A DNA stretch of 64,000 nucleotides, taken from Flavobacterium aeripolare (lineage in GTDB: Bacteria; Bacteroidota; Bacteroidia; Flavobacteriales; Flavobacteriaceae). Below the pieces are notes generated by a model. The model was not told the DNA's origin. It did not search any database and worked only from the letters and a program-made list of their open reading frames with translations. Numbering within the stretch: position 1 is the first letter of the stretch; every line of letters starts with the position of its first letter. The position numbers and the translations under genes were made by a program. The DNA is taken from positions 1 to 64,000 of the forward strand of contig NZ_JABSNL010000006.1 of assembly GCF_013294025.1 (NCBI RefSeq), read 5' to 3'. This document shows positions 43,507-53,936 of the stretch, piece after piece.

Positions 43507-44106
43507 TTAAATTGATTTAACGATTGCCTCTTGAGCTAATCGTGATTTGGGTTTGTGACTTGGTTGGTTTCTATCCTCATCATGTCTATATCCTATTGCT
43601 ACTGCAAATAAACTTCTATAACCATCCATTTTTAAGATTTCCTGGTACTTGTCTGCTTCTATTCCTTCCATAGGAGTCGCATCAATTTCCATTTGGGCGC
43701 AAGCCGCTAATAATATTCCTAATGATAAATAAACTTGTTTATCAAACCATACTCGCAACTCGTCAGGAGTTAATTGCACCAGTGTAGTATTGTAATAATC
43801 TAATGCTGATTGCGGTAAGTTTTCCTTAATTTGTTTTTCGAATACGGCCACATCATAGATTGAATTAAAAACTACTAGTGTATCGCATTCATTTATTTTG
43901 TCCTCGTTAAATAAAGAGGCAGCTGCTAATTGTTTTTTAACCTCAGGATTAGTGACAAATTGAAATTGCCATGGCTGACTATTTATAGAAGACGGACTTA
44001 ATACTAGTATCTCTTTAAGTTCTTCAATTAATTTTTTATCTATCGCTTTTGTCGCATCATACTTTTTAGTACTGTAGCGTTTTCTCATCGCATTTATGAA
44101 TTCCAT
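43507..44106 (-). CDS. NfsB-type nitroreductase (NAD(P)H-dependent)
   Basis: The 199-residue flavoprotein has the FMN-binding start RKRYSTKKYDATKAI, LSPSSINSQPWQFQFV in the middle and the LLAACAQMEIDATPMEGIE region near the dimer interface. It would reduce nitro compounds, quinones or similar electrophiles using NAD(P)H. It is the first gene of a two-gene unit with the MRJP-like lipoprotein. Confidence 0.92.
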   Translation of the reverse strand: MEFINAMRKRYSTKKYDATKAIDKKLIEELKEILVLSPSSINSQPWQFQFVTNPEVKKQLAAASLFNEDKINECDTLVVFNSIYDVAVFEKQIKENLPQSALDYYNTTLVQLTPDELRVWFDKQVYLSLGILLAACAQMEIDATPMEGIEADKYQEILKMDGYRSLFAVAIGYRHDEDRNQPSHKPKSRLAQEAIVKSI

Positions 44107-44521
44107 GATCGTGATTTTTATTGTTTATGAGCGTAAATGTACATACACGCAACTTTAACACTATTACAAGATTATCACTTTAACCGTTTTTAACATTATT
44201 TTCTGATTTAATTGGGAATTAAAATTGGATCCAAAAAACTAGCTTAAAATAATTTAAACCACTATTACGAAATTGATATTCATTGACTTATCGGTCGTTT
44301 TTTTATTTCTTTCGAAAATTAAAATTACTACTTTATACAAATAGAAAAGTGGGATTTGTAGCTCGAAAATTTGTAACAAAATTTATTCTTAAAATAGTAT
44401 TAAAAATTATTTTTCTTTAAATATTTCGATATACTTTTGACAAAAAAATCACAAGATAGTTTAGGACCTTCTTACAGATTGATTTTTTTGTGCTTGTATT
44501 ATTAAAAAAAGCGAATAGCTG
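44107..44521. other. AT-rich region upstream of nitroreductase and efflux genes
   Basis: About 415 bp without a gene. It must carry promoters for both divergent sides, but I found no exact TAnnTTTG box close to either start and no obvious operator. Confidence 0.45.
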
Positions 44522-44917
44522 ATGAGAATAGCCTTATTTCTAATATGTTTAAGTATGCTGCTTTTAGGCGGAGGAACAACTGTGCATGCGGCTATCATGC
44601 AACCATTCCAGATTAATACGATACAGACTACGTTTACTAAAAATCACCAAATCAAATTTTATCATAAAGATCAGGATAGCGACTTAATTGAAGACGCAGA
44701 TACTGATACAGAAGACGACGGTCATTATGGTGCAAATGATAAAACCACTACTAATAAAAAGTTAGCTGCCTTTAGCAATATTAAGGTGCAACCATGGTAT
44801 CATGCGTTTGTAACCCCAGATGTACAACTAACAATCTTACCCATACAAAATCACCAATCACAGTTTTGTGGTTATTCATCACCTACTTTTTCTAGACTAC
44901 AGGTTTTAAGAATTTGA
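44522..44917 (+). CDS. Small secreted or envelope protein ahead of the RND operon
   Basis: The 131-residue protein has a signal peptide (ALFLICLSMLLLGGGTTVHA) and a low-complexity Asp/Glu-rich middle (DQDSDLIEDADTDTEDDGH). The end, FCGYSSPTFSRLQVLRI, resembles the C-terminus of other small flavobacterial proteins of unknown function. It lies 160 bp before an RND efflux operon on the same strand, so it may be co-regulated. I cannot assign a role. Confidence 0.65.
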   Translation: MRIALFLICLSMLLLGGGTTVHAAIMQPFQINTIQTTFTKNHQIKFYHKDQDSDLIEDADTDTEDDGHYGANDKTTTNKKLAAFSNIKVQPWYHAFVTPDVQLTILPIQNHQSQFCGYSSPTFSRLQVLRI

Positions 44918-45076
44918 GCAATACGTTTTTTAATTGCCACAATTTCTGTTTGTAACGCAACAGCGCATCTTAGCGTCTTGTTGTAGTATGCATTAGTTTC
45001 TGGCAATCACTATTTTAAAAACGAAAAGAGACCTCTAAATCTCAATCATTTTATTGCTAAATTACTTTTGAATACC

Positions 45077-46159
45077 ATGAAAAAAATCATCATGATCACT
45101 GGCTTATTGGCCGCAAGTTTCCTTGTAAGTTGTAATTCTAAAAAGGAAGAAAAAGAAGAACCTACAAAATTTACTGTAACAAGTCCTGCAGTTATTGATA
45201 CCTCATTCACTAAGCAGTACGTATCCCAAATAAAATCAGTGCAAAACATCGAGATAAGAGCACAAGAAAAAGGGTTTTTACAAAAAATATATGTCGACGA
45301 AGGACAATATGTAAAACAAGGTCAACTGCTTTTTAGGATCATGCCTAAAATGTATGAAGCCGAATTGCTAAAAGCACAAGCTGAGGCAAAATCTGCTGAA
45401 ATTGAATTCCAAAACACAAAGAACTTAGCGGATAAAAATATCATTTCTAAGAATGAGCAAGCGGTAGCAACTGCAAATTTACAGCAAGCTAGAGCCGAAG
45501 TTGCCGTAGCTAAATTACACCTATCTTTCACCGAAATTAGAGCACCTTTTTCGGGTACCATTGATAGAATTCCTAAAAAACTAGGGAGTCTAATCGATGA
45601 GGGTGAGCTGCTTACTAGCCTTTCTGATAATAGTGAGATGTTTGCTTATTTCAACGTTTCAGAACCAGAATACTTGAGCTATGAAACAGATATTAAAAAC
45701 AGAGCTGACACTAAGGTGAACTTAAAATTAGCAAATGGAGACATTTTAAAACAATCAGGAAAAGTGGAGTTGGTCGAAGGAGAATTCGATAATGAAACAG
45801 GAAATATTGCCTTTAGATCACGTTTTCCTAACCCTGATAAACTGTTGCGAAACGGGGAAACAGGTTCTGTTATGATGGTGGTGCCTTTGCATCAAGCGTT
45901 AGTTATTCCGCAAAAAGCGACCTACGAAATACAAGATAAAAAGTATGTTTTTGTTGTAGATAAAAACAACGTTATCAAATCTAGAGAGATTGTTGTAAAA
46001 GGAGAAATGCCTGATTTATATGTTATCGAATCGGGTATAACAGTAAACGACAAAATTGTATTTGACGGTATCCAAAAAGCAAATGAAAACGATAAAATTC
46101 AATACGACTTTTTGAAACCAGGTAAGGTGTTAAATAGTTTGAGACTTCATGCAGAATAG
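45077..46159 (+). CDS. RND efflux periplasmic adaptor (membrane fusion lipoprotein)
   Basis: The 360-residue lipoprotein (LVSCNS lipobox) links the inner-membrane pump to the outer-membrane channel. The biotinyl-lipoyl-like half-motifs (EIRAQEKGFLQKIYVDEGQYVKQGQLLFRI and TEIRAPFSGTIDRIPKKLGSLIDEG) flank a helical hairpin. The start at 45077 is chosen because the signal peptide begins there; an alternative TTG lies 9 bases upstream. The permease begins 29 bp later. Confidence 0.92.
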   Translation: MKKIIMITGLLAASFLVSCNSKKEEKEEPTKFTVTSPAVIDTSFTKQYVSQIKSVQNIEIRAQEKGFLQKIYVDEGQYVKQGQLLFRIMPKMYEAELLKAQAEAKSAEIEFQNTKNLADKNIISKNEQAVATANLQQARAEVAVAKLHLSFTEIRAPFSGTIDRIPKKLGSLIDEGELLTSLSDNSEMFAYFNVSEPEYLSYETDIKNRADTKVNLKLANGDILKQSGKVELVEGEFDNETGNIAFRSRFPNPDKLLRNGETGSVMMVVPLHQALVIPQKATYEIQDKKYVFVVDKNNVIKSREIVVKGEMPDLYVIESGITVNDKIVFDGIQKANENDKIQYDFLKPGKVLNSLRLHAE

Positions 46160-46188
46160 TTGGTTTAACCAAATAAAAAAGTAAAAAA

Positions 46189-49100
46189 ATGTTTGATAAA
46201 TTTATACAAAGACCCGTACTTTCGATAGTAATATCGCTAGTTATTGTCTTTTTAGGAGTACTAGCAATGACTGGTCTTCCAGTAACGCAATTCCCTGCAA
46301 TCTCGCCTCCTAAGGTGAATATTACTGCTGATTACCCTGGAGCAAATGGGGAATTAATGGTGAAAGCGGTAGTAATCCCATTAGAGCGTGCTTTGAATGG
46401 TGTTCCGGGAATGAAGTACATTACTTCAGATGCAGGAAATGATGGAGAAGCTTCTGTACAAGTTGTTTTTAATTTAGGTACAGATCCTAATCAGGCTGCA
46501 ATTAATGTACAAAACCGTGTGGCTTCTGTACTTAATAAATTACCGCCATTAGTGGTGCGTGAGGGTTTAAAGATTACTCGTGAAGAGCCTAACATGTTGT
46601 TGTATGTTAATTTATTCAGTACTGACCCCAATACCAATCAAAAATTTCTTTACAATTATGCCGATATCAATATTTTATCTGATTTAAAGCGTGTAAATGG
46701 AGTAGGTGTTGCTGATATCTTAGGAAATCGTGATTATGCGATGCGTATTTGGTTAAAGCCAGACCGCATGCTGTCATTTAAAATTTCTGCCGATGAAATA
46801 TTAGAATCTCTTAGCAATCAAAGTTTAGAGGCTTCTCCTGGTAAAACGGGGGAGAGCTCAGGAAAAAGATCACAAGCTTTTGAATATGTATTAAAATATA
46901 AAGGGCGTTACACTACAAAAGAGGGATATGAAAATATTGTTGTACGTGCTGGTGCAAGTGGGGAACTCCTTAGATTAAAAGATGTAGCCGATGTGGAATT
47001 TGGTAGTTCGATGTATGATATTTATTCCAGTATCGACGGAAAACCTTCTGCCGCTATTACTATAAAACAATCGTATGGTAGTAATGCTAGCCAAGTAATT
47101 ACAGATGTTAAAGCAAAACTAGCAGAACTTAAAAAGTCATTTCCTAAAGGAATGGATTACGAAATCAGTTATGATGTGTCTAAGTTCTTAGATGCTTCTA
47201 TCGAAAAAGTAATTCACACACTTGTTGAAGCCTTTATATTAGTAGGTTTAGTGGTGTTTGTGTTTTTAGGTGACTGGAGATCTACGGTTATTCCTGCAAT
47301 CGCAGTGCCGGTATCTTTGATAGGTACTTTTGCTTTCATGCAACTTTTTGGGATCACCATTAACTTAATTACTTTATTCGCATTAGTATTGGCTATTGGG
47401 GTTGTGGTCGATGATGCCATTGTGGTAATTGAAGCCGTTCACGCTAAAATGGAAGAGGAGCACCTTTCGCCAAGAAAAGCCACTAAGAAAGCCATGTCTG
47501 AAATAGGAGGTGCTATTATAGCGATTACCTTCTTGATGGCAGCGGTATTTATTCCAGTTGCATTCATGTCAGGTCCTGTGGGTATATTTTACCGTCAGTT
47601 CTCAATTACTATGGCTACAGCGATTATTCTTTCGGGAATTGTGGCTTTAACCTTGACTCCGGCTTTATGTGCTTTGATGTTGAAAAACAATCACGGCAAA
47701 CCACGTCCACGAAATTTAATCAATAGATTCTTAGATGGTTTCAATAAAAAGTTTGATAACTTATCTGAAGGATATAGAAAGGTATTGACTTTATTTATCA
47801 ATAGAAAATCAGTTACTATTGCGGTATTGGCTGCATTTTGTGTAGGAATCTTTTTTATCAATAATAGTTTGCCTTCAGGATTTATTCCTAACGAGGATCA
47901 AGGAATGTTTTATGCAATTATTCAAACGCCTCCAGGTTCTTCATTAGAAAGAACAAATGAGATTGCTGAAAAATTGCAAAAAGTAGCCGAAAAAATCGAT
48001 GGTGTAAAATCAGTTTCAGCATTAGCTGGGTACGAGATCTTAACTGAGGGAACGGGAGCCAACACAGGAACTTGTTTGATCAATCTTAAAAGTTGGGAAG
48101 AGCGTCACGAGAATGTTGAGGAAATTATCAAGCAGTTAGAAGAAGAAACTAAAAATATTTCGGGCGCTACTATCGAATATTTCCAACCACCAGCTGTTCC
48201 TGGGTATGGAGCTGCTGGGGGATTTGAACTGCGTTTACTAGATAAAGCAGGCTCAGGGGATTATAAAAAAATGGAGACCGTAAGTAGGGAGTTTGTTGCC
48301 GAACTTAAAAAACGACCTGAACTTACCTCGGTATTTACTTTTTATAGTGCTTCTTTTCCACAGTACATGCTGGATATTGATAACGACATAGCACAGCAAA
48401 AAGGGGTTAGTATCGAGAACGCCATGAATACCTTATCAACATTAGTAGGTAGTAACTACGAAACCAACTTTATTAAATATGACCGTCAATATAAGGTAAT
48501 TGTTCAAGCGTTGCCACAGTATAGAGCGTTGCCAGAAGATATCTTGAAGTTGTACGTAAAAAATGATCGTGATGAAATGGTACCTTTTTCGGCTTTCATG
48601 AAAATGAAAAAAGTATATGGATTATCTGAAATTACTAGACACAATATGTACAATGCTGCTGAGATTAGTGGTGCTCCTGCAATAGGATATAGTAGTGGTA
48701 CTGCAATTCAAGTTGTAAACGAGGTCGCTGCCAAAACACTTCCTAGAGGATTCGGAATTGACTGGGCGGGAATCTCTGCAGATGAGGTTGCTAGAGGGAA
48801 CGAAGCGATTTATATTTTCCTTATTTGCTTAGGGTTTGTATACTTAGTTCTTGCTGCACAATATGAAAGTTTTGTACTGCCATTAATTGTCATCTTATCA
48901 CTTCCTGCCGGTATTTTTGGAGCTTTCTTGTTCTTAAAATTATTTGGTTTAGAGAACAATATTTACGCACAAGTCTCCTTGATCATGCTTATTGGTCTGC
49001 TAGGTAAGAATGCCGTTTTGATTGTAGAATTTGCCGCATTAAAGCACAGTCAAGGTGTTGCGGTACTCGATGCTGCCATGGAGGGAGCACTGGTACGTTT

Positions 49101-49353
49101 TAGACCTATCTTGATGACATCGTTTGCATTTATCGCAGGATTGATTCCGCTTTCTATGGCTTCTGATCCAGGAAAAATAGGTAATAGAACATTAGGAACT
49201 GCAGCAGCGGGAGGTATGTTTATAGGTACATTGTGCGGAGTTGTATTAATTCCAGGACTGTACTTGATATTTGCTAAAATTTCAGAAAAGCACAAGCTTT
49301 CAAAAGACGAAGACGAAAATCCATTAACAGAAGAATTCAATAACCATGAATAA
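46189..49353 (+). CDS. RND multidrug efflux permease, HAE1/AcrB type
   Basis: The 1054-residue inner-membrane pump expels hydrophobic compounds using the proton gradient. The layout is AcrB-like: MFDKFIQRPVLSIVISLVI at the start, the Asp pair in VVVDDAIVVIEAVHA (TM4) and Lys in LLGKNAVLIVEF (TM10), which form the proton relay. Large periplasmic loops separate the two halves. It starts 29 bp after the adaptor gene and overlaps the channel gene by 8 bp. Drug specificity cannot be inferred. Confidence 0.95.
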   Translation: MFDKFIQRPVLSIVISLVIVFLGVLAMTGLPVTQFPAISPPKVNITADYPGANGELMVKAVVIPLERALNGVPGMKYITSDAGNDGEASVQVVFNLGTDPNQAAINVQNRVASVLNKLPPLVVREGLKITREEPNMLLYVNLFSTDPNTNQKFLYNYADINILSDLKRVNGVGVADILGNRDYAMRIWLKPDRMLSFKISADEILESLSNQSLEASPGKTGESSGKRSQAFEYVLKYKGRYTTKEGYENIVVRAGASGELLRLKDVADVEFGSSMYDIYSSIDGKPSAAITIKQSYGSNASQVITDVKAKLAELKKSFPKGMDYEISYDVSKFLDASIEKVIHTLVEAFILVGLVVFVFLGDWRSTVIPAIAVPVSLIGTFAFMQLFGITINLITLFALVLAIGVVVDDAIVVIEAVHAKMEEEHLSPRKATKKAMSEIGGAIIAITFLMAAVFIPVAFMSGPVGIFYRQFSITMATAIILSGIVALTLTPALCALMLKNNHGKPRPRNLINRFLDGFNKKFDNLSEGYRKVLTLFINRKSVTIAVLAAFCVGIFFINNSLPSGFIPNEDQGMFYAIIQTPPGSSLERTNEIAEKLQKVAEKIDGVKSVSALAGYEILTEGTGANTGTCLINLKSWEERHENVEEIIKQLEEETKNISGATIEYFQPPAVPGYGAAGGFELRLLDKAGSGDYKKMETVSREFVAELKKRPELTSVFTFYSASFPQYMLDIDNDIAQQKGVSIENAMNTLSTLVGSNYETNFIKYDRQYKVIVQALPQYRALPEDILKLYVKNDRDEMVPFSAFMKMKKVYGLSEITRHNMYNAAEISGAPAIGYSSGTAIQVVNEVAAKTLPRGFGIDWAGISADEVARGNEAIYIFLICLGFVYLVLAAQYESFVLPLIVILSLPAGIFGAFLFLKLFGLENNIYAQVSLIMLIGLLGKNAVLIVEFAALKHSQGVAVLDAAMEGALVRFRPILMTSFAFIAGLIPLSMASDPGKIGNRTLGTAAAGGMFIGTLCGVVLIPGLYLIFAKISEKHKLSKDEDENPLTEEFNNHE

Positions 49354-50779
49354 ATCAATCATGTACCGCTACGCAGTAGTAATGATGACAGGCCTTACAA
49401 TTATTAGTTGTAAGGCTCCATCTGCCGCTACTATGCCAGAACCAACTGCTATTCCAGAGAGTTTTGGTTTGTCTAAGGACACTGTAAATACAGGAGCGTT
49501 AAGTTGGGAATCGTATTTTAATGATCCTAATCTAACCGCTTTAATTACAGTAGCACTAAAAAATAATCAAGAATTAAACATCACTTTGCAGGATATCGAA
49601 ATTGCTAAGAACGACATACGTGTTCGCAAAGGGCAATTGCTTCCTTCAGTAGGTTTACGCGCGGGGTCTGGTGTCGAAAAAGTAGGTCGCTATACGAGTC
49701 AAGGTGCTGGTGATGCCACTACCGAGATTGCTCCAGGAAAAGAATTTCCAGATCCTTTAACTGATTTTAATATCAGTGCTTTTGCAAACTGGGAGGTAGA
49801 TATCTGGAAAAAATTGCACAATGCTAAAAAAGCAGCGGTAACAAAATATCTAGCTTCTGTAGAAGGGAAGAATTTTGTAATCACAAATCTTATTGCTGAG
49901 GTTGCTGACTCCTATTACGAACTGCAATCTCTAGACAATCAGTTAGCAATTGTAAAACAGAATATCGATTTGCAACAGCACGCATTAGAAATTGTAAAAG
50001 CGCAAAAAGAGTCTGCTAGAGCTACCGAGCTTGCCGTTCAAAAATTTCAAGCTGAGGTTTTGTCTTCAAAAAGTTTAGAATTTGATATCAATCAAAACAT
50101 AGTAGAAACAGAAAACAAAATCAATTTTCTACTGGGGCGTTATCCTGAAAAAATTGAACGCGAGAGCAGTAACTTCTTGAATTTACTGCCTACAGCTGCT
50201 AGTGCGGGAATCCCGTCACAGTTACTTGCTAATCGTCCTGATATTAAGCAAGCCGAACTTGAATTAGCCGCCGCAAAACTAGATGTAAAAGTGGCTCGTG
50301 CCGAATTCTATCCTTCATTGGATATTTCAGCAGGTTATGGATTGCAGGCTTTCAAAACGTCGTATTTAGTGAAATTTCCAGAATCTATATTGTATAATTT
50401 GGTTGGAGATATTACAGCGCCATTGATAAATAGAAATGCGATTAAGGCTGAATTTGCTTCGGCAAATGCACGACAAATTCAGGCACTTTACAATTATGAG
50501 CGTACTATTTTGAACGCTTATTTTGAAGTCGCAAATCAGGTGGCGAATATCAATAATTTAGATAAAAAGTACCAAATGAAAACCCAACAAGTAGCGGCTT
50601 TAAATACTTCTATTAGTGTGGCTGGCGAATTGTTTAAATACGCTCGAGCAGATTATTTTGAAGTTTTAATGACACAGCGAGACGCCTTAGATACTAAACT
50701 AGAGTTAGTAGAAACTAAGGAGCGACAAATGAATGCCTTTGTGCACGTTTATCGTGATCTAGGTGGTGGATGGAGATAA
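49346..50779 (+). CDS. TolC-like outer-membrane efflux lipoprotein (NodT family)
   Basis: The 477-residue protein starts with a lipoprotein signal (IISCKA) and carries two OEP repeats: ALKNNQELNITLQDIEIAKN in the first half and QAELELAAAKLDVKVARAEFYPSLDISAGYG in the second, with a final coiled-coil pair. It forms the trimeric exit channel for the pump. It overlaps the permease gene by 8 bp and closes the operon at a strong terminator. Confidence 0.93.
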   Translation: MNKSIMYRYAVVMMTGLTIISCKAPSAATMPEPTAIPESFGLSKDTVNTGALSWESYFNDPNLTALITVALKNNQELNITLQDIEIAKNDIRVRKGQLLPSVGLRAGSGVEKVGRYTSQGAGDATTEIAPGKEFPDPLTDFNISAFANWEVDIWKKLHNAKKAAVTKYLASVEGKNFVITNLIAEVADSYYELQSLDNQLAIVKQNIDLQQHALEIVKAQKESARATELAVQKFQAEVLSSKSLEFDINQNIVETENKINFLLGRYPEKIERESSNFLNLLPTAASAGIPSQLLANRPDIKQAELELAAAKLDVKVARAEFYPSLDISAGYGLQAFKTSYLVKFPESILYNLVGDITAPLINRNAIKAEFASANARQIQALYNYERTILNAYFEVANQVANINNLDKKYQMKTQQVAALNTSISVAGELFKYARADYFEVLMTQRDALDTKLELVETKERQMNAFVHVYRDLGGGWR

Positions 50780-50784
50780 TCTTC

Positions 50785-50828
50785 TAAAAAAAAAGAGTCA
50801 AACAATTTTGTTTGGCTCTTTTTTTTTA
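50785..50828 (+). terminator. Terminator of the RND efflux operon
   Basis: AAAAAGAGTCAAAC pairs with GTTTGGCTCTTTTT with one G-T pair, followed by a long T-run. Confidence 0.8.
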
Positions 50829-50955
50829 CCTAGCCTTTTTAAAATTAGTAGTACATTAACAATAAAGCTACGTTGAATTCCTTAATTTTAGTAACTTCAT
50901 TAGGAGTACCTCACGCACTTTTAATGGTATTCGATATAACTTTATAGCTTTATTT

Positions 50956-53208
50956 ATGAAAAATAGTACTACTAGCGCCATGTTGCCATTTCTATATTTA
51001 GTATGGTCAGATGACGCGCTTACCGATAAGGAGTTTGATACATTGCACGACTTTATAGCTAAGCAAGACTGGCTTTCCACAATAGATAAAGAGGAGTTAA
51101 CAGCGGCAATGGTAAAAGAGCAACCGCCAAGCCGTCAAACAATTTCTAAGTGGTATTACCAAATTCAAGAGGTAGTACAAACGCAAAACGGCATACAATC
51201 CCTCTTTGATGTAGTGCTTTTTCTTTCGAATAATAATCAAGCTATTGTAGCTGTTAAATTAGATTTTGTTAAGCTAGAAGCTGACTTAGGAGTATTAAGT
51301 GAAGAGGTTATTGGGAATTTTAAGAAAATAGGGAATACGCAAACAGCGCAATATCAAAACCGTGAATTATTTGATATAGCAGTTATTACTAAACTCCTCC
51401 ATGGGGAACAAGCTCCTATTATCAATAGAGTTAAAGAGGTGATTTCGCGACCAGAGTTTGCTTACACGCATACCACAGATACCGCAGTTTACCGAGAGAA
51501 GGTTTACGAGTGGTGCAAAATTTTAGCCGCCGAAAATCTAGGTAATATGGCCTATCCTAAGGCGTATGGCGGAGGCGATAATATTGTCGATTATTTCGCC
51601 ATAATGGAAACCCTAAGCTACCATGATTTAAGTTTAGTAATAAAATTTGGTGTGCAGTTTGGTTTGTGGGGTATGAGCGTACAGTCGCTAGGAACAGAGA
51701 AGCATTATAAAGAATACTTACAAGACATAGGTTCTTTAAAAATTCCAGGTTGCTTTGCAATGACCGAAACGCATCATGGATCTAATGTAAAAGGCCTGGA
51801 AACAACAGCTACTTACAACCATCAAAACAAAACATTTACTATACACACACCGCATGATAAAGCGCAAAAAGAATACATAGGTAATGCTGCGGTACACGGA
51901 CAAATGGCTACCGTTTTTGCCAAGTTGGTTATTGATGATCATGATTATGGCGTAAATGCGTTTATTGTACCTCTTAGAGAAAGTACAGGAAAAGTTTTAG
52001 ACGGAATCACAATAGGAGATTGCGGACAAAAGATGGGATTGAATGGAGTTGATAATGGGACGATACAATTTAACCAAGTTGTTATTCCAAAAGAAAATAT
52101 GCTAGATCGCTTTGCTTCGGTGAATGAGGAAGGCGAATTTGAAAGTCCGATACCTAGTGATAACAGACGGTTCTTTACCATGCTTGGAACACTAGTTGGT
52201 GGGCGTATTGGTATTCCTCGTTCTGCTTTGGCTGCAGCCAAAAGTGGGTTAGCCATTACCATTAAATACAGCGATCAGCGCAAACAATTTGGACCTGAAG
52301 GTGGTGCAGAAGTGCCTATTCTTAATTATCGAATGCACCAACGCCGTTTACTACCACCGTTAGCAAAAACCTATGCCGTACACTTTGCTTTGCAGTATGT
52401 AACCAAACGATTCATGCATAAAAAAGAATCTGAGATACAAGAAATTGAAGCGCTTGCAGCAGGAATGAAAGCGTATTCAACATGGAGTACCACTGCTATT
52501 TTACAAGAATGTAGAGAGGCCTGTGGAGGAAAAGGTTATCTATCTGAAAATAGAATTGACGCTTTAAAAAACGATACCGACATCTACACAACTTTTGAGG
52601 GCGATAATACGGTACTCATGCAGCTAGTGGCTAAAAATAGATTATCAGAATTTAGAAAGACCTTTGGCGAAATGGGAATCTTTAATTACGTGTATGAAAA
52701 TGCAGTAAAAGCAATCACCGAAAAAAATCCTATTGCCACACGTAAAACTGATGTTGAACACCTGCTTGACGGACAATTCCATTTGCAAGCCTTTGAACAC
52801 CGTGAGAGAACGATACTAGCATCGGCGGCAAAGCGTTTAAAAAAATTGATTGAAAGTGGCTTAGAAGCTTATGATGCTTTTAATGTAGTGCAACACCAAA
52901 TGATCGATGTAGCACAAGCCTATCTGGATAGAGTGGTGCTGGAGCAATTCCAGTTAGCGATAACTACCGTCGAAGAAAGTGAGGCAAAAAATATTTTGAC
53001 TAAGTTAGCGCAGTTGTATGCCTTGTCTCAAATCGAGAATTATAAGTCTTGGTATTTAGAGGACGGATATATGGAAGCAGTTAAAACTAAGGCGGTGAGA
53101 AAAATGGTGAATCAGCTATGCTGGGATATTAGACCATCAGCAGTAGCACTAGTTGATGCCTTTGCAATTCCAGATTCTTGTTTGGCTGCGCCTATAGCAT
53201 TCCAGTAA
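50956..53208 (+). CDS. Acyl-CoA dehydrogenase/oxidase family protein
   Basis: The 750-residue flavoprotein resembles acyl-CoA oxidases more than standard dehydrogenases (about 380-400 residues). After a 90-residue N-terminal extension come FAMTETHHGSNVKGLETTA (FAD loop), QMGLNGVDNG-type and SDQRKQFGP segments, and the catalytic-base motif TFEGDNTVLMQLVAKNRL. It likely starts beta-oxidation of fatty acyl-CoA. The convergent gene at 53265 encodes a thioesterase. Confidence 0.88.
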   Translation: MKNSTTSAMLPFLYLVWSDDALTDKEFDTLHDFIAKQDWLSTIDKEELTAAMVKEQPPSRQTISKWYYQIQEVVQTQNGIQSLFDVVLFLSNNNQAIVAVKLDFVKLEADLGVLSEEVIGNFKKIGNTQTAQYQNRELFDIAVITKLLHGEQAPIINRVKEVISRPEFAYTHTTDTAVYREKVYEWCKILAAENLGNMAYPKAYGGGDNIVDYFAIMETLSYHDLSLVIKFGVQFGLWGMSVQSLGTEKHYKEYLQDIGSLKIPGCFAMTETHHGSNVKGLETTATYNHQNKTFTIHTPHDKAQKEYIGNAAVHGQMATVFAKLVIDDHDYGVNAFIVPLRESTGKVLDGITIGDCGQKMGLNGVDNGTIQFNQVVIPKENMLDRFASVNEEGEFESPIPSDNRRFFTMLGTLVGGRIGIPRSALAAAKSGLAITIKYSDQRKQFGPEGGAEVPILNYRMHQRRLLPPLAKTYAVHFALQYVTKRFMHKKESEIQEIEALAAGMKAYSTWSTTAILQECREACGGKGYLSENRIDALKNDTDIYTTFEGDNTVLMQLVAKNRLSEFRKTFGEMGIFNYVYENAVKAITEKNPIATRKTDVEHLLDGQFHLQAFEHRERTILASAAKRLKKLIESGLEAYDAFNVVQHQMIDVAQAYLDRVVLEQFQLAITTVEESEAKNILTKLAQLYALSQIENYKSWYLEDGYMEAVKTKAVRKMVNQLCWDIRPSAVALVDAFAIPDSCLAAPIAFQ

Positions 53209-53217
53209 AAAAAGAAC

Positions 53218-53258
53218 ATAAAGAAGGCCAGCAAATACTATTTACTGGCCTTCTTTAT
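53218..53258. terminator. Bidirectional terminator
   Basis: AAAGAAGGCCAG (53220-53231) pairs with CTGGCCTTCTTT (53245-53256). It sits between convergent acyl-CoA oxidase and thioesterase genes. Confidence 0.8.
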
Positions 53259-53264
53259 GTGTAA

Positions 53265-53654
53265 TTAGTCTTTTATAATCGAAATAGGATTTTTGTCATC
53301 ATCGATGGCAACAAAGGTAAATTCTCCCGTAATAGCTTTCTCTCTTTGATCGTCATACATTTGTTCGATAAAAATTTCAACCTTTACTTTCATACTTGTA
53401 TTCCCCACGTGTATTACGCAACCTATCAATTCGATAATTGTACCTGCAGGAATGGGTTTTTTAAAGTCAATCTTATCACTACTTACTGTAACCATTTTTT
53501 GCCTGCTAAAGCGCGTGGCTGCAATAAAGGCAACTTCATCCATGTGGTATAATGCAGTTCCTCCAAATAAGGTATCATAATGATTTGTCGTGCTAGGGAA
53601 AACAGCCTTAAAAATTCTTGTTTCGGCTTTTAATATTTTTTCTTCTAATGTCAT
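53265..53654 (-). CDS. Acyl-CoA thioesterase, hotdog fold
   Basis: The 129-residue hotdog-fold protein matches cytosolic acyl-CoA thioesterases of the YciA/BFIT group: VFPSTTNHYDTLFGGTALYHMDEVAFIAATRFSRQ is the substrate-site region, with the catalytic-type Asp in MDEVAF. It hydrolyses acyl-CoA to free acid and CoA. A TATATTTG box lies at 53711-53718 on the minus strand. It is convergent with the acyl-CoA oxidase-like gene. Confidence 0.9.
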   Translation of the reverse strand: MTLEEKILKAETRIFKAVFPSTTNHYDTLFGGTALYHMDEVAFIAATRFSRQKMVTVSSDKIDFKKPIPAGTIIELIGCVIHVGNTSMKVKVEIFIEQMYDDQREKAITGEFTFVAIDDDKNPISIIKD

Positions 53655-53710
53655 AATAAGCGTTGTTAATTTGGCTAGACCATTTAAGTCAGGGACCTAT
53701 CTAGCAAGTA

Positions 53711-53718
53711 CAAATATA
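53711..53718 (-). promoter_or_regulatory. -7 box for the thioesterase gene
   Basis: The minus strand reads TATATTTG, a TAnnTTTG match. A TTG 15 bases upstream is a weak -33 candidate. Confidence 0.45.
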
Positions 53719-53928
53719 AGATGATTTGTTATTCAATTGTAAGTCTTTTCACTTTTCAGCTGGTTTATCTTCAATTACCTTGGTTAAAATAGTAAGTTTC
53801 GTTTGTATATTGTTAGTTAAAAGTCGTGTTCATTAGCGATACAATAATGATAGCTATTTAAAATTTTTAAATGCTGAAAAAATAGGACATTAAATTACAT
53901 TAAATTTTTTTTATCATACAATTAATAA

Positions 53929-53936
53929 TATATTTG
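53929..53936 (+). promoter_or_regulatory. -7 box of the PL17-kdgF transcript
   Basis: TATATTTG is a perfect TAnnTTTG match about 100 bases before the PL17 start. Its last bases are the left half of the operator at 53933-53946, so a bound repressor would cover it. Confidence 0.55.
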
